In this document: positions 21,566 to 32,747 of the stretch, one piece after another | Layout: every line of letters starts with the position of its first letter | Numbering within the stretch: the first letter of the stretch is position 1 | Assembly: GCA_047495785.1 (NCBI GenBank) | Contig: JBLDXI010000032.1 | Location: forward strand, 3,658,001 to 3,722,000 | Direction of reading: 5' to 3' | Source: Lepidodermella squamata | Lineage: Eukaryota; Gastrotricha | Length of the DNA stretch: 64,000 bases | Translations under genes and position numbers: made by a program | Notes under the pieces: model-generated | Told to the model about the DNA's origin: nothing | What the model saw: only the letters and a program-made list of their open reading frames with translations | The model's database searches: none

Positions 21566-22248
21566 CAGTAGCGGCGCCAGGGGGGGGGGCGAGGGGGGCG
21601 CCGCCCCCCTGACGAGATTTTTCTCGGATTCTCGCCCCCCTGGAAATTTTCAGCTCTCAACCCGAATTTGGAGCATTTTTAGGCTATTCCGGCAAAAAAC
21701 CTCACAAAAATAGCGCCAGCTAAAGCTCGCTTCGCTCGCATTAAGGGTAATAGTGTACATTTGCGCTATCATTCTGCAACCCCTAGGTTTTATGTACAGA
21801 TTACTTTCTCAAGGATCGCAAATCAATTCAACAACCAATAAGGCTGTAAATCTTTACTTTTAACCGCTATAGCTAGGGTGCGCAGCGGGGAATAACCAAG
21901 ATAGTGACGGTTTACCACGCCCCGTGCCCGTATGCGGAAGAAATCCCTGAATTCGAGACTCCTGAAAACTTCAGATTAGGTAAAGTGGGCCGAAATATTG
22001 AAGCATTTCTAAGTTAGTCCCTGAGTATAACTTGCAAAAAATAGCGTTAGCTAAAGCTCGCTTCGCTCGCATGGATATAGATTTTTTGTGTCTTTATTGG
22101 AAGCTTTTCAAACTATCTCATATTTCAACGTTCAGCTACAGTCTTTCGCACACATATACGCAAAATTTCGAAATTTTTGCTAGCATGGTATATTAAGTGA
22201 TCGCCCCCAGCTCGCCCCCCTGACCGCAGAACCCTGGCGCCGTCCCTG
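21566..22248. mobile_element. hAT-type MITE
   Basis: A 683-base unit flanked by a perfect 8-base duplication GTTCAATA (21558-21565 and 22249-22256), the hallmark of hAT insertion. The ends are inverted: left CAGTAGCGGCGCCAGGG, right (reverse complement) CAGGGACGGCGCCAGGG, 14 of 17 identical. There is no transposase frame. Sub-terminal CGCCCCCCTG runs occur near both ends. A 24-base internal motif, AGCTAAAGCTCGCTTC followed by GCTCGCAT, is repeated in direct orientation (about 21717-21740 and 22051-22074). Confidence 0.9.
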
Positions 22249-22518
22249 GTTCAATATCCTGGTTCTCTAATTATGCCAACTGTCAGTCTCATGCGAATCA
22301 CGGCATTTAGCATTGATCTTTATTATTCGATATCGATCATCATTAACGTGTTGAGTGTAGAATCTTTGCGTTTAGTATAGTGGAAGCCACTTATGCGGCA
22401 CATTAGCTACTGTTGAATGACGCTGAGGTGCTAGGTGCTAGGACTTTAATTCATATGTTGACTTTTCTTAACTTAGGTGTGACACTTGAATTCGAAGTAG
22501 CTACTTGCGGATTCAATA

Positions 22519-23037
22519 ATGAACACTTTGGATTTGAAACCGGAGCCTATTTACGGCCACATGGCAAGCTATTCAGATTTCACTCCCGAATCTAATCAGA
22601 ATTCTTCAACGATGGTTTCTGACGGTAACTACACGAGCGACCACAGCAGCTCTCAGTCGCCGGCATCAATGCCTCTGACGGCTAACAATAACCAGGCTGG
22701 TCAGCAGAAATCATCTTACACCAAAAATAGAACCAGAAATAACGAGGCAGCAAAAATTTCTCGTCGTAATCGTCGCTTGCGTGAGGCTGAAATGGCCATG
22801 CGCGCTGCTCATCTTGAACAAGAAAACATTATGCTTCGGGCAGAAATAAGCACCTTAACCACAGAAATCGCCGCCCTACGACAAATGGCCACCGCCAGTT
22901 CTTTGCTGCCTCCATCCACCCCGCAGCCGATTCATCATCATTACCCAGTCAATGTCCATGCTGGTCCAAGTATGTCCGTTCATTCATGGCAAAATCAGCC
23001 TCAAGAGCAATATCAGTATTACAACGCAGCCTTGTGA
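22519..23037 (+). CDS. bZIP transcription factor, PAR/NFIL3/CES-2-like
   Basis: Single-exon 172-aa nuclear protein. The basic region (about residues 68-88) reads TRNNEAAKISRRNRRLR and matches the bZIP signature N-x2-A-A-x-x-S-R. It is followed by MAMRAAHLEQEN, closest to PAR and CES-2-type factors. Leucines at 99, 106, 113 and 120 give a four-heptad zipper. The N-terminus is Ser-rich and the C-terminus is Pro/His/Gln-rich, as in activation or repression domains. The ATG at 22519 gives a complete protein; an acceptor-like TTTTCTTAACTTAG lies about 45 bases upstream. The next gene starts 195 bases downstream on the same strand. Confidence 0.88.
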   Translation: MNTLDLKPEPIYGHMASYSDFTPESNQNSSTMVSDGNYTSDHSSSQSPASMPLTANNNQAGQQKSSYTKNRTRNNEAAKISRRNRRLREAEMAMRAAHLEQENIMLRAEISTLTTEIAALRQMATASSLLPPSTPQPIHHHYPVNVHAGPSMSVHSWQNQPQEQYQYYNAAL

Positions 23038-23231
23038 TTCCCAGTATTTTGTAACAATGTTTTCCAATTTTTCATCTTTAATTAATATGCTTTCATTTAC
23101 ATTCACTTCATCATCTTTCGCTCCTACCATTCTCTATCTGTTCTTTCAATTTTTGCCTCAGGGTTGTCGGAAAATTAATATGTATATGCCGCTTGTATTT
23201 TTACGTTTCCTAAATTTTAGGATTTTTTTTT
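23038..23231 (+). promoter_or_regulatory. Spacer between bZIP and coiled-coil genes, acceptor-like end
   Basis: A 194-base pyrimidine-rich spacer ending in CCTAAATTTTAG (AG at 23219-23220), 11 bases before the next ATG. Compatible with an operon trans-splice site or with the coiled-coil gene's own outron. Confidence 0.4.
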
Positions 23232-26200
23232 ATGAAACAAGCTAACGTGTCACTTGGTGACACGCATTTCAAAGTCCCTCGAAAGGGCAACTGTGAAACA
23301 GTTTCGCGAAGACTCATTGTCGACTCATCATCTTCATCGGATGAAGAAACGGGATGGAATCACAGTGCCGATTATCTGTCAGTGACTGCTCAAAGCGGCA
23401 AAACCAAACATCGAAATACTAATTCTCATGCTCTACGAAGGCCCGCATCTGAAATTCAGCTGAGATGCTGTCGTAGTGCATCGATGGGTCGACCATGCAA
23501 CTGCTTCTCAGCAAATGATATCGCTGAAAACGTTGATCATTCGGAGAAAGAACTACTTGGAAAAATTGGACAATTAACTAGCCAGGTAATTAATTCTTAA
23601 GTTCTTATTTATTCCTATAGTGACCTTGAATTGTTTCTTACAGGTCGAGGAGATGCAAATTAAGGAAACTGCTGTGTTAAATAAGCTCCGCCAGGTGAAG
23701 GACGAGTCGGCTCAGAAAGAGATCACCATAATGTTGGTTCATAGCTATTTGCCCGATGCATATTTATGAATTTTTTCTAGGGAATTACGGACTCAGCTTA
23801 ATGAAGTTTTGCGTGAGAAAGAAGCTGTTGAAATTAAGGCGACGAGTTTCACACATAATGTGCAAATTCTCGAGGCAAAGCTCAATGAGTATCAAAACAA
23901 CTCGAAAAGAGTGGATGAATTTCATCTGGAAAAACTCAATTCAACCGTGAAATCATTGGAAAATCTTCAACAATCGTTTGAAACCGAGCGAAAAAAGGTC
24001 AGCATTTAGAAAGTTCCGGATATAACAAGATATAAACTGAATATATTTCTACAGTGGCAAGCTGAGACGAAGTCACTAGTATCCCAGCTGGAAGAATCTA
24101 ACGCTGATCGGCAGCAACTCATGAAGAAACACGAAGAATTGAGAAAACAAAATGAAAGTGTTAACAAAGAACGAGAGTATGCAACATTTGAATTCAGAAC
24201 GCCGCATTTGATACCGATTTATTCAGTGCTTTATTGAAGGAGAAAAGTGATGCAATGGTTTCATTTACTCGAGACATGGCGACTGCAAAGGAGAAAATAC
24301 GTAAGTTTCGAGTTGCCTTCTGTCAAAATATCACTTCATTTTGACTTGTTTTCAGTCAAGCTGGAATCTCAGCTCACAAGTTATGACTCGATTAAGGCTG
24401 ATAACGCAGAGCTGAAGAAGCAAAATGCCGCCCTACGCCGTCAAATGGACGAGACGTACGGCCAGCTGGTCGAAAATCAGCTGAGAAATTTAACAACCAC
24501 CAATGCAAGCGATCGAATTTCACCTCACGATTACTCCCGTATGCCTGGTCAAAAGCCATTCGTTCAAGGCCGGCAATCAACTGCCTCGGTGGTATCATCG
24601 TGCTCCACCCTTAGTTGCGGAGACTTACGGACTGTACCAGGAAAAAACAGCGGGAGTAACTCAATAGGTTCGGGTAATGCAAACGCAGGCGCTCATTCGC
24701 AAGAATTGATGACAAAAATTGATGGCTTGTTGGCTGAAATTCGACTTTCGAATGGCAAATACCAACTTGAACATGAGAAATGTGTTAAGCTGGAGGGTAG
24801 CCTGAAAAAGGCCGAAACTGAGGTTGAACAGTTGCGTAATACCCTGGAGCAATGCCGCAAGCAGTTGAATGAGAAACGGGCTGAAAACGAAAATACTTTA
24901 GCCGAATTTTTCGAAGTTCGTAACAAGCTTCATTCTTCTGTCGAACAACTTGGAAAAGACACAGAAGAAATAGCAAGACTCGAAAAAGAGGTAAAACATC
25001 GATCTTTATGAAATTCTGATGTATATCTTAAATTTTTGCAGCTGAAAGTTTCCGAACGAGAAGTTGCGAAGAAATCGGCTGAAATTGAAAAATTGAAGCA
25101 AGCAAATGCATCAGCGGCCGGTTTACAAGCGCGATTGGCCGAAGCCGAGCAGCTGTCGCGCCGTTTTGCCGACGAGTGTGACCAACGGCAGCTTAAAATC
25201 GACCAGATGTCGCTACAACTCGACAGTCTTTTTGACTCTCGCCATACTCAGCGCGTTGCTTATGAAGAGCAAATCGAGGCGTTGCGAATGGAAATCAGCC
25301 GCCTTACTCAAGAGTGCCGCTCCAAGACCGAATCTGCGAATAATTATGAGTTAAGGGCGAAAAAACTTGAGGGCGAATTATCACTGCTCAAAAAGACGAT
25401 AGATCAAACGAAGAAAAGTGAGGCTATAATGCGGGTTGAACTTGAAACTGGCTACGTGAATGCTCAGAGTGAATTTATGACCAAGTGTCAAAAATTGGAA
25501 TCCGCCTTGAAAGAGGCAACGTCGAAGTTAAAGGAAGCTGAGGATGATAAGGCTGAAATTCAGCAACGTCTCGACTCAGTTCTCGAGTCACGTGACCGTC
25601 GAGTAAACGAACTCGAGCAATTGTTGCTGGGCGAGAAAACAATAATGGAGCAAAGGAATGGCGAAATCACAAGTCTGACGTCCGCTCTGAGGGAAAAGGA
25701 GAAGAGCTTAGCCCGAGCTCAAAGACGTATCAACGACCTGGAAGCTGCTGAAATACGTCTCCAAGAGCAGCTAACGTCAGTCGGGCAAGAAATGGCGAAT
25801 GCCCGCTCGAGGGAGGAGAAAAGGATATGTGAACTTGAAACTACGAATCAAAAGCTAGGCGAGCAGCTAGCCAAAGCCGATCGACTAAATTCAGATCAAA
25901 CTGCTCGGATTAGCTATTTGCAGAATCAAGTTTTATCCCTGCAACGAAATTGCGAGTCGACCGTTGAAAAATATGCTGAATTAGAGACAAAACTGGTCGA
26001 GGCTGAAGCAGAACGTTCAAGGTTGAAACTCGACCTTGAGTCTTTCGAAAACGATCTTCAGGAAAAATCGGTGAAAGAAAGCCAGCTTAATAACAAAATC
26101 GAGGATTTGAATATTGAACTCGAGGCAACAAAACGATTTTTGTTGGAAAAGGACTCGTTGATCGCTAATCTCGAGGGAGATTGTCACGCGTTAGCCGGTC

Positions 26201-27510
26201 GAATAGACGCGATTGAGGAAGTTAGGCGGGTCACAGCAAAGACGGCGGAGGATTTTAAGCGCGTAGTTGACGATCAAAATGACAAAATATTCTGTCTAGA
26301 AACTCAATTGGCCGAAAAATCGGAGGAATTACGCGATGTTAACGCTGAATTAAGGCAGCGTGATGCCGAGATGGCACTGAGGCGAGACCAGGTTTTTGAG
26401 CTGGAGTCTCGCGTTGATGGCATGCGGGCCGATTTAGAAGGCCGTATTCAAGTTCTGGAAAACGCTTTGGAACAAGCTCAAAGTGAACTTTGCATCAAAA
26501 TCACCGAAACCACTCGGTTGATCAACGAATTGAATAGTTGCCAAGCTGAGTTGACCCATTTTCGCGAGGCCGATGGCCAATTCAGTGGCGAAGTCGATGC
26601 TCTTCGAGCTGATGCCGATGAAAAGAAGAAACTTGCGATTGGTTGGAAGAAAAAATTCGACAAATGCGAGGCTGATCGGCAGAAACTAGAAATTCGCGTT
26701 AAAGAGCTCGAATCCGCCTTAAGCCTCGTCCAAACCGAAAGTGCCAAATTGAAACAGGAAATTCAAGGCCAAGTCGCTAACGTTTTATCTGTGAAAGCTG
26801 AAACTGATGCGTTCCGGCGCGAAGTTACGAATACGAGGTCGGAAATTTCTCGACTTCGCGAAGAATTAACGCAGAAGGAGGAGCAACTTTGCATGGCAAA
26901 GGCGCAAGCACAGCGGATTTCTGACGAATTAGAATTTGTTCGTAAACAGAAAGCAACATTGCATGATCAACTGCTGGCGACAGTTGAGCAATTGAAGAAA
27001 ACGAAGGCGAAAATCGCGCTGAAATACGAACAGCAACTTCGAGATTTACGTCTGCAAAACAGTATTTTGTTGAACAAAGACCCGGCTCTATCACCTCCCC
27101 CGGGCGTGAAAAATGACCAAAATAGTCATAATTTCAATCAGTATCTGCCATCAAATGCTGGTGATTTTTTAGGCGAAATGGTGTCGTTTGACGATAGTTC
27201 AGCCACTTCACCGTTTTTCAACGGAAATTCACCACCGTCGCCCCTGCGAGACAATAATAGCATCCATCTACATCAACATCGATCGCTATTAATAGCCGAT
27301 TCAACCTCTGCCACTGATGCGAATGACGATGAATCTACTGTTGTAGGCTCCGTTGATTTTTCGATGGCGTCGCACAGCAAATTGCCAGGAGAAATGGCGA
27401 AACAGCGTTCAACCGTCTCGGTCATGTCGAAGAAATCAACTCTGAGTAAGCAGCCGTCTGCGATTGAGTCCCACGGAAACTGGAGACCTCCGCTACCTCG
27501 CAAAAAGTAG
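23232..27510 (+). CDS. Large coiled-coil protein of unknown family, 7 exons
   Basis: Exons in phase: 23232-23585, 23644-23732, 23781-23997, 24055-24176, 24227-24300, 24356-24990, 25042-27510; 1319 aa. After a short N-terminal region with an acidic Ser cluster (VDSSSSSDEE), nearly the whole protein is heptad-rich Glu/Lys/Leu coiled coil, broken by a Ser/Gly-rich linker in exon 6. The C-terminal 150 residues are non-helical, Ser/Pro/Asn-rich and end LPRKK. This architecture is shared by golgins, centrosomal scaffolds and myosin-tail-like proteins, but I cannot name an orthologue. Its closeness to the bZIP gene (195 bases) suggests co-transcription. The exon 2 donor (AT|GTTGGT) is the weakest junction. 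Confidence 0.8.
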
Positions 27511-27750
27511 TACAACCTCACCCATAAATTATTATTATCACGCAATTTTTATACCACCTTGCCACTGAATTTTTCACGTATCGGTGATTTTTCAAACACT
27601 TTTCTACTCACTCACCTGCTGTTGCCAAATTATAATTGTTGTGACGATAGGTTTTCTATGTTAATTTTCGTATATTATCATGCGATAGAAAAATACTGAC
27701 GAATAAAATTTGCAAAATCATTTTCACCAAGTTTTCGTCCCTATAACTGG

Positions 27751-29576
27751 TTATAATGAAACAGAATCGATCCAGGATTTAACGGCACAAGGCCGAATGA
27801 CCGCGTCAAAGTTCTCAAGACTGCTGCAGTCGCTGTGAAAATTCAGAAGACCCTCCAAGGTATAGACCGTGGTGTCATTACCAGCCTTAAAAGCACACGC
27901 CATTGGAGCACCACGTTCAATCTATCAGATGGAAAAGATTTAGTAGAACAAACACCTGCTAAAATTTGTTACCTGACATGTGCTGATATCTGGGAAGTTA
28001 GCACTAGTGCATAACAGTACGTCCAACGCTCCAGGATTTTGACTGCTTTGAAGTGAAGGCTGAGCGTTTTGTGCCGAGTTACGACAATCGCTAAGAAGTG
28101 AAACCGGGATTCGCTGTAGAGCTGTAATAGGTGGCTTCGAATTGTCAGTTCTCGGCCAACCAGATTCAAAGCAGTCCATGTTGCCCAACTCATTGAGGCT
28201 GATGCATTGATCGAGAATGCATATCGGATTGATTTGATATGAGAAGATTTCCACTGAAGCTGAACATCATTTTTAAAATTCATCGAAATTCATCGAATGT
28301 TGATGTAATACTTTTTAACTTCAGAATCGCGATATTAAACTCGCCAGTTTCGGCAGAAAACCAAGGATGCTTGATCACTTCACTGATCTCCACGCTTATG
28401 CGGGTCGTTTCTGCTTCATTTCGATTTTGCATCCCTATCAAGGCAGTAAACTGCCCACTGCAAATGAAAAATGTAGCGAATGATAGACGCCTCTTGCTTC
28501 TTACTTGGCTGGGAAGCAACTCGCAGTGGATATTACAGTTTTCCAGTTTATCAGGGCGCCGCCACAAGCTGTGAGTAGCCGACTATTGTTTCTGACTTCG
28601 ATGCGAACCTGCCACGGTATTTCGCCGATCCTAGCATTTCCCGATCCCTTTGTTACACCATCAGGTCCAACCTTGGCACATCGAGTCACATCAGGTAAGC
28701 TTTGCTGGATAGGGTAGAACTGACGAATGACCGAGTTATTGCCGCGGGGTAACAATTCGTTGTTTCTTGAGAAAATCGAAGACACTTCAATCGATGGAAT
28801 GGAGCCGTTAGCCCCGAAAATTGAGGATCTATTAAAAATTGAAGAGCCCTGCGGAAAATTTTGAACGTTGGCCAAGCCTGGCAACGCATTGTTGCCACCT
28901 GCGGGCAGTCCCAAAGCCCCTAATGAACTTGGCAATCCTGAAAAAGCACCACTTGGCAACGTAGGTAAACCACCTGGAATCCCAGGAGCGGATGGCATCC
29001 CACGAAAAGATCCCAAGCCGTTAGTAAGCGACGAATTTTGCAACCCTGATAAGTTTGGTAAGAAACCAGATGGTATGCCCTGCTGTCCTGGAAGACCAGA
29101 CGGGAGGCTAGCACCGCCAGGAATTCCGTTCATTGAGCTACCAATATTTGGCATTCCTGGGAGACTTCCTCCTCCTGGTAGTCCAGGAAGTGAGGCATTA
29201 GGTGCATTTGGAATTCCAGGAATTGATCCCGTGGGTAATCCTGGCACCGATCCAGCCAGTCCTGATCCTAATGCTCCGCTGGCGGAACTTGGAATCAAAG
29301 ATCCCGTGTTAGGAATCGAACCTGAAGCTGCTGAGCCTACACTTTGAGTAGGGGCAGTTCCGGTATCTAATAAATTGCCGATTCCTGAACTCTGAGTTCT
29401 GCCAATACTGCTCAATTTTGCATCGGGCGGAAACGCGAAACATGCTTCTCCCAAATTTCCTTTGTGAAATGGTGTAGAAATGCGAAAAATAATATTATTT
29501 TTTCAATCAAATATATTGTCCTACCTATGAGGGAATAGTTAAGCGCCAGCAGTATAACGGCGAGACAATTTAACAT
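27751..29576 (-). CDS. Secreted serine protease homologue (catalytically dead S1) with Gly-Leu-Pro repeats, 5 exons
   Basis: Exons in phase: 29576-29525, 29459-28505, 28457-28312, 28259-27973, 27921-27751; 536 aa. The first exon encodes a signal peptide (MLNCLAVILLALNYSLIG). Residues about 50-220 are low-complexity Gly/Leu/Ile/Pro/Ser with recurring GLPG, GIPG and SLPG. The C-terminal part is a chymotrypsin-fold domain: PWQVRI, CGGALIN, FNIAILKLK, QINPICI, GAPMAC and a final W-I helix. All three catalytic positions are changed: the His site reads TASC (Ser, about residue 331), the Asp site reads FNIAIL (Asn, about 377), and GDSGGP reads IERGAP (Arg, about 483). It cannot be a classical protease and is probably a regulatory or binding pseudoenzyme, as known for serine protease homologues in arthropod immunity. 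It converges with the coiled-coil gene. Confidence 0.88.
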
Positions 29577-30327
29577 TGTTTACAGTTCTATGTGAGTAAA
29601 TTTTTTTTGTATTAAGTGTAACGCGTTTACACAACCTTTAGGTATTAACTATCAAGAGCTCTCTAGTCGATCTTGGGAATGCGCGCTTTGTCTCGGTTGT
29701 TCTCTAAGGCAAAATAAACAGCTTACTGCCATGGCAAGTGTTGTTACTGCCAGATTAATTTAGCGAATTTGGAACGACTTGAAACATATCGGTAAATCGG
29801 CCATAACTACACTGCATGTTAACTGATATCGGGAACTCCGGCGGCCGAGATGATGACTAACCGACACGCAGCAACGCAGGGCAACGCAGCGCTGTCTTTT
29901 GTATCGACATCTTACGCTTCTCCCAGTCGCCCTTTGATGCTCTGTATTCAGCCAAAATTTTTACACAAAAATGTGAAAAACCGAAAAACATACACCTCAA
30001 ATACAAAATCAATTATTTTATTTTGTAAAGCCTCAATAAGCTTTGATATATCATGCGCATATAACCGACAGTTTGAGTGCGATTAGCACCGGAAGTTTAC
30101 AATTAATTTGTTACCGTAGGGTCTAATAGCTACTGAAAGAACGAGTTTTTATTAACTGGTAAAAAATCTGCTCCAGGCAAGAAAAGACATGTCTCGAGAA
30201 AAATTGGCAGTTTGTGATAGTGCGTATAATATGAATAACAACAACGAAAATGAGATAATAAATGAGAGAATATTCATGTTATTCTTCAGTTTTTCATGTA
30301 GTCTTTATAGCGATTTTTCATCGATTG
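29577..30327. other. Intergenic region, no gene seen
   Basis: About 750 bases between two minus-strand genes, holding the upstream region of the protease homologue and the 3' side of the UPF1-like gene. TTTACTCACATAG read on the minus strand, about 15 bases before the protease homologue start, resembles a splice acceptor. No repeat or RNA gene recognised. Confidence 0.45.
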
Positions 30328-32747
30328 TTAGTTTGGAAGACATGGCAGGTAGCTTCCGAGGCTTTTGTAGTGTTTGATTGCTTTGCCCCATGTATCACTG
30401 CCGGCTAGAGTATTCGCGTCACCAATAACGATCAAACCACACCGCGCTCGAGTAAGGGCGACGTTGACCCGTCGACGATCCGAAACGAAACCCACCTTAT
30501 GATTCACGTTTGACCGAACACATGAGATGATGATAAAATCGTTCTCACGGCCCTGATAGCCATCGACTGTTTGAATTTCAACCCGGCGACAGGCGTCAAG
30601 CCAGTAGTCGTCGACAAACGCAGAATCGAAACCAGCCGATGATCGACCGGGATATTTCGGCTCCAGGCTGAGAAGATACGAATTCAAAAACTCACGCTGA
30701 CCTTCATACATGGTGATGACGCCAATTTGAGACGGATCGATGCACATTTCGAAAAGTCGGCACAACATTTCGTGGACTAGCATGCACTCGTATTGGTTCA
30801 AGAATGAGGTAGCTGATCCAGCTATTTCTTCCCGTTTTATGCCTCGCTGGCTACGGCCGGGTGCTGATGACAGAAAAACAACAGGAATGCGGGAATCGGG
30901 CCAAATCCGCTTCTCCTCGTCAATCAAAATCGTGCGTTGATCAACCGAAATTCCATCTTGAAGTTTGCCGCCATAAAAATTAGCAGAGGGAAAGGCGCTA
31001 ATAGCCGGATGCATGCGATACTGGACTAGAAGGGAAATTGACCCGAGAGCGTTGCCTAGACGTTCAAACAACGAGACGTTAAATTTAGCCTGTTGAGCTT
31101 TCCTGCTTCGAACAATCGGGCCCAATTGATTTCGGTCACCGATCAAGACGATACGTCCGTCTGAGTTATTGACGCGAGTTATTGGTACTAGACACTCGTT
31201 TTCACTCGCTTGGGTGCATTCGTCAATAATCAAAGCCTTGAATTCAAGGTTTCTCATACGCGGATCGCCAGCTGCGATACAGGTGCAACAAACGACCAGA
31301 GCGCCAGCCAAAATTTGATCTTCAATATGCCTTAGAGATTTGTTAGGAGTAACCATCGGGCGGGCGATGTGGTGAAGCGCGTGAAAGCTAACTCGTGGAT
31401 GTGACGGAACGTAATCCGGGTCGTCTTCACGCCATCGAGCGTAGAGCCGAATGACACCCTGGAGGCCAGTTTGGGAAATTGTTGCAGTCAAATTATCGGC
31501 AGCGATGTTAGACGGCGCGCAAATGAGGACAGGAGCAATTCCTGACATGACCAATTTCAGAGCCATTGCTGCAGCCACGGTAGTTTTCCCGGTGCCAGGA
31601 GGCGCTTCAATTATGCTCAACGGACGATTAAGGGCATAGTTGACAGCCTCTCGCTGAGATGGGTTCAAGTATGGCAACCCAGGAATCAGTTCGCTAGGAG
31701 AGATCCATTCTTTCGATTTCTTAGCTCTAAATTCTCAAATTTATTGAAAAAGAGTAATTTTATGAATATGGCAAACCGATGTTGCAGATTTCCAAGCACA
31801 GCGTCCGTGATTTTGCTTAAGCCCTTCTGCTCAAACTCGCTGAGAGCCTTGAACATTCGCTCGAAAGGCACTTGGTTGACAGCCCAACCAATTGTATATC
31901 CAGCTCCGATGTTGATTGGTGTTTTGGCATCTCGCTTCATAACCGCCTTGAAATCGCGATTGTTTGCAACAGAAACAATGGTTGCCGAGCTATGCCACTT
32001 GTTTCGCAATGAAATTGATATGGTATTTCCGCAATTCATTCGATGCCCATTGATTAGCTGACGCAGTTGAAACTTAGCATAAATTTCATCGGCACGTCCT
32101 GGAACTGGCAGCCATTGAATAGAAACGTTGACTTCTTGCTCTCGCTTTTTCATCTCAACTTCATCAGCCTTCTGTTCCAAAGAAAGAAAGTTTCGACTCA
32201 CAGTTACATACTGTTCCAAGTTTTCAAATTTGACAGGCTTTAAAGCGGGAAGATCGGAAATTTTCTCCATCTCAAGTAATGCTGCTTCATTTTCGTCAAC
32301 ACGGTGCCACTGCTTCTCCTTATCATCAATAATATTCAACGGCACGCTTTGATCTGATGCCAGATAATCAAATTTTGCGACTAAACGATTGAACTTGCCA
32401 TCGTTATCAATTAGTGACACCCATTCAGATTCCAGCGATCTGTCGACGCATGTAAGACGACAGCAAAATCGATTCAGACCTCCAGAGCGATTTCGAAAGA
32501 CCAGTTGATAACCCAAGTCAAATACATTGGTATTCCCGCATTTATAGCATTGCATCTTGAGAGATTCAAATTGGCCAGAACGGCAATCATGAAGTTGACA
32601 CACATTGTTGCCACGGGCGCGGCGCAAGTGTTCAACGGCGTGGCTTCGACTTGAGTTTTTACCTTTACCGTTGCAAAACCATGCTTCGGAACTTTCTGAA
32701 TAGATGAGACAGGCGGCTTTGTTGTTTCCACAGTAAGCGCATTCCAT
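30328..32747 (-). CDS. UPF1-like RNA helicase lacking N- and C-terminal tails, 2 exons
   Basis: Superfamily 1 helicase resembling UPF1/SMG-2 of nonsense-mediated decay. Exons 32747-31777 and 31726-30328 join in phase over a 50-base intron; 789 aa (human UPF1 1129). The protein opens directly with the Cys/His-rich UPF2-binding domain (CAYCG, WFCNGKG, CYKCG), then the 1B beta-barrel, then the helicase core: APPGTGKT (Walker A, 365-372), APSNIAADNL, CCTCIAAGDPR, DECTQA (Walker B, about 492; UPF1 has DESTQA), GDRNQLGP, QYRMHP, TVDGYQGREND and RRRVNVALTRA. All helicase motifs look intact. The SQ-rich phosphorylated C-tail of UPF1 is absent. Sequence divergence suggests either a fast-evolving orthologue or a second paralogue. 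Confidence 0.9.

Noticed and set aside
28868-29347. Plus-strand 159-aa Gly/Pro-rich frame resembling collagen
   Set aside because: It is the antisense shadow of the GLPG repeats in the protease homologue, which has a signal peptide and phase-consistent exons.
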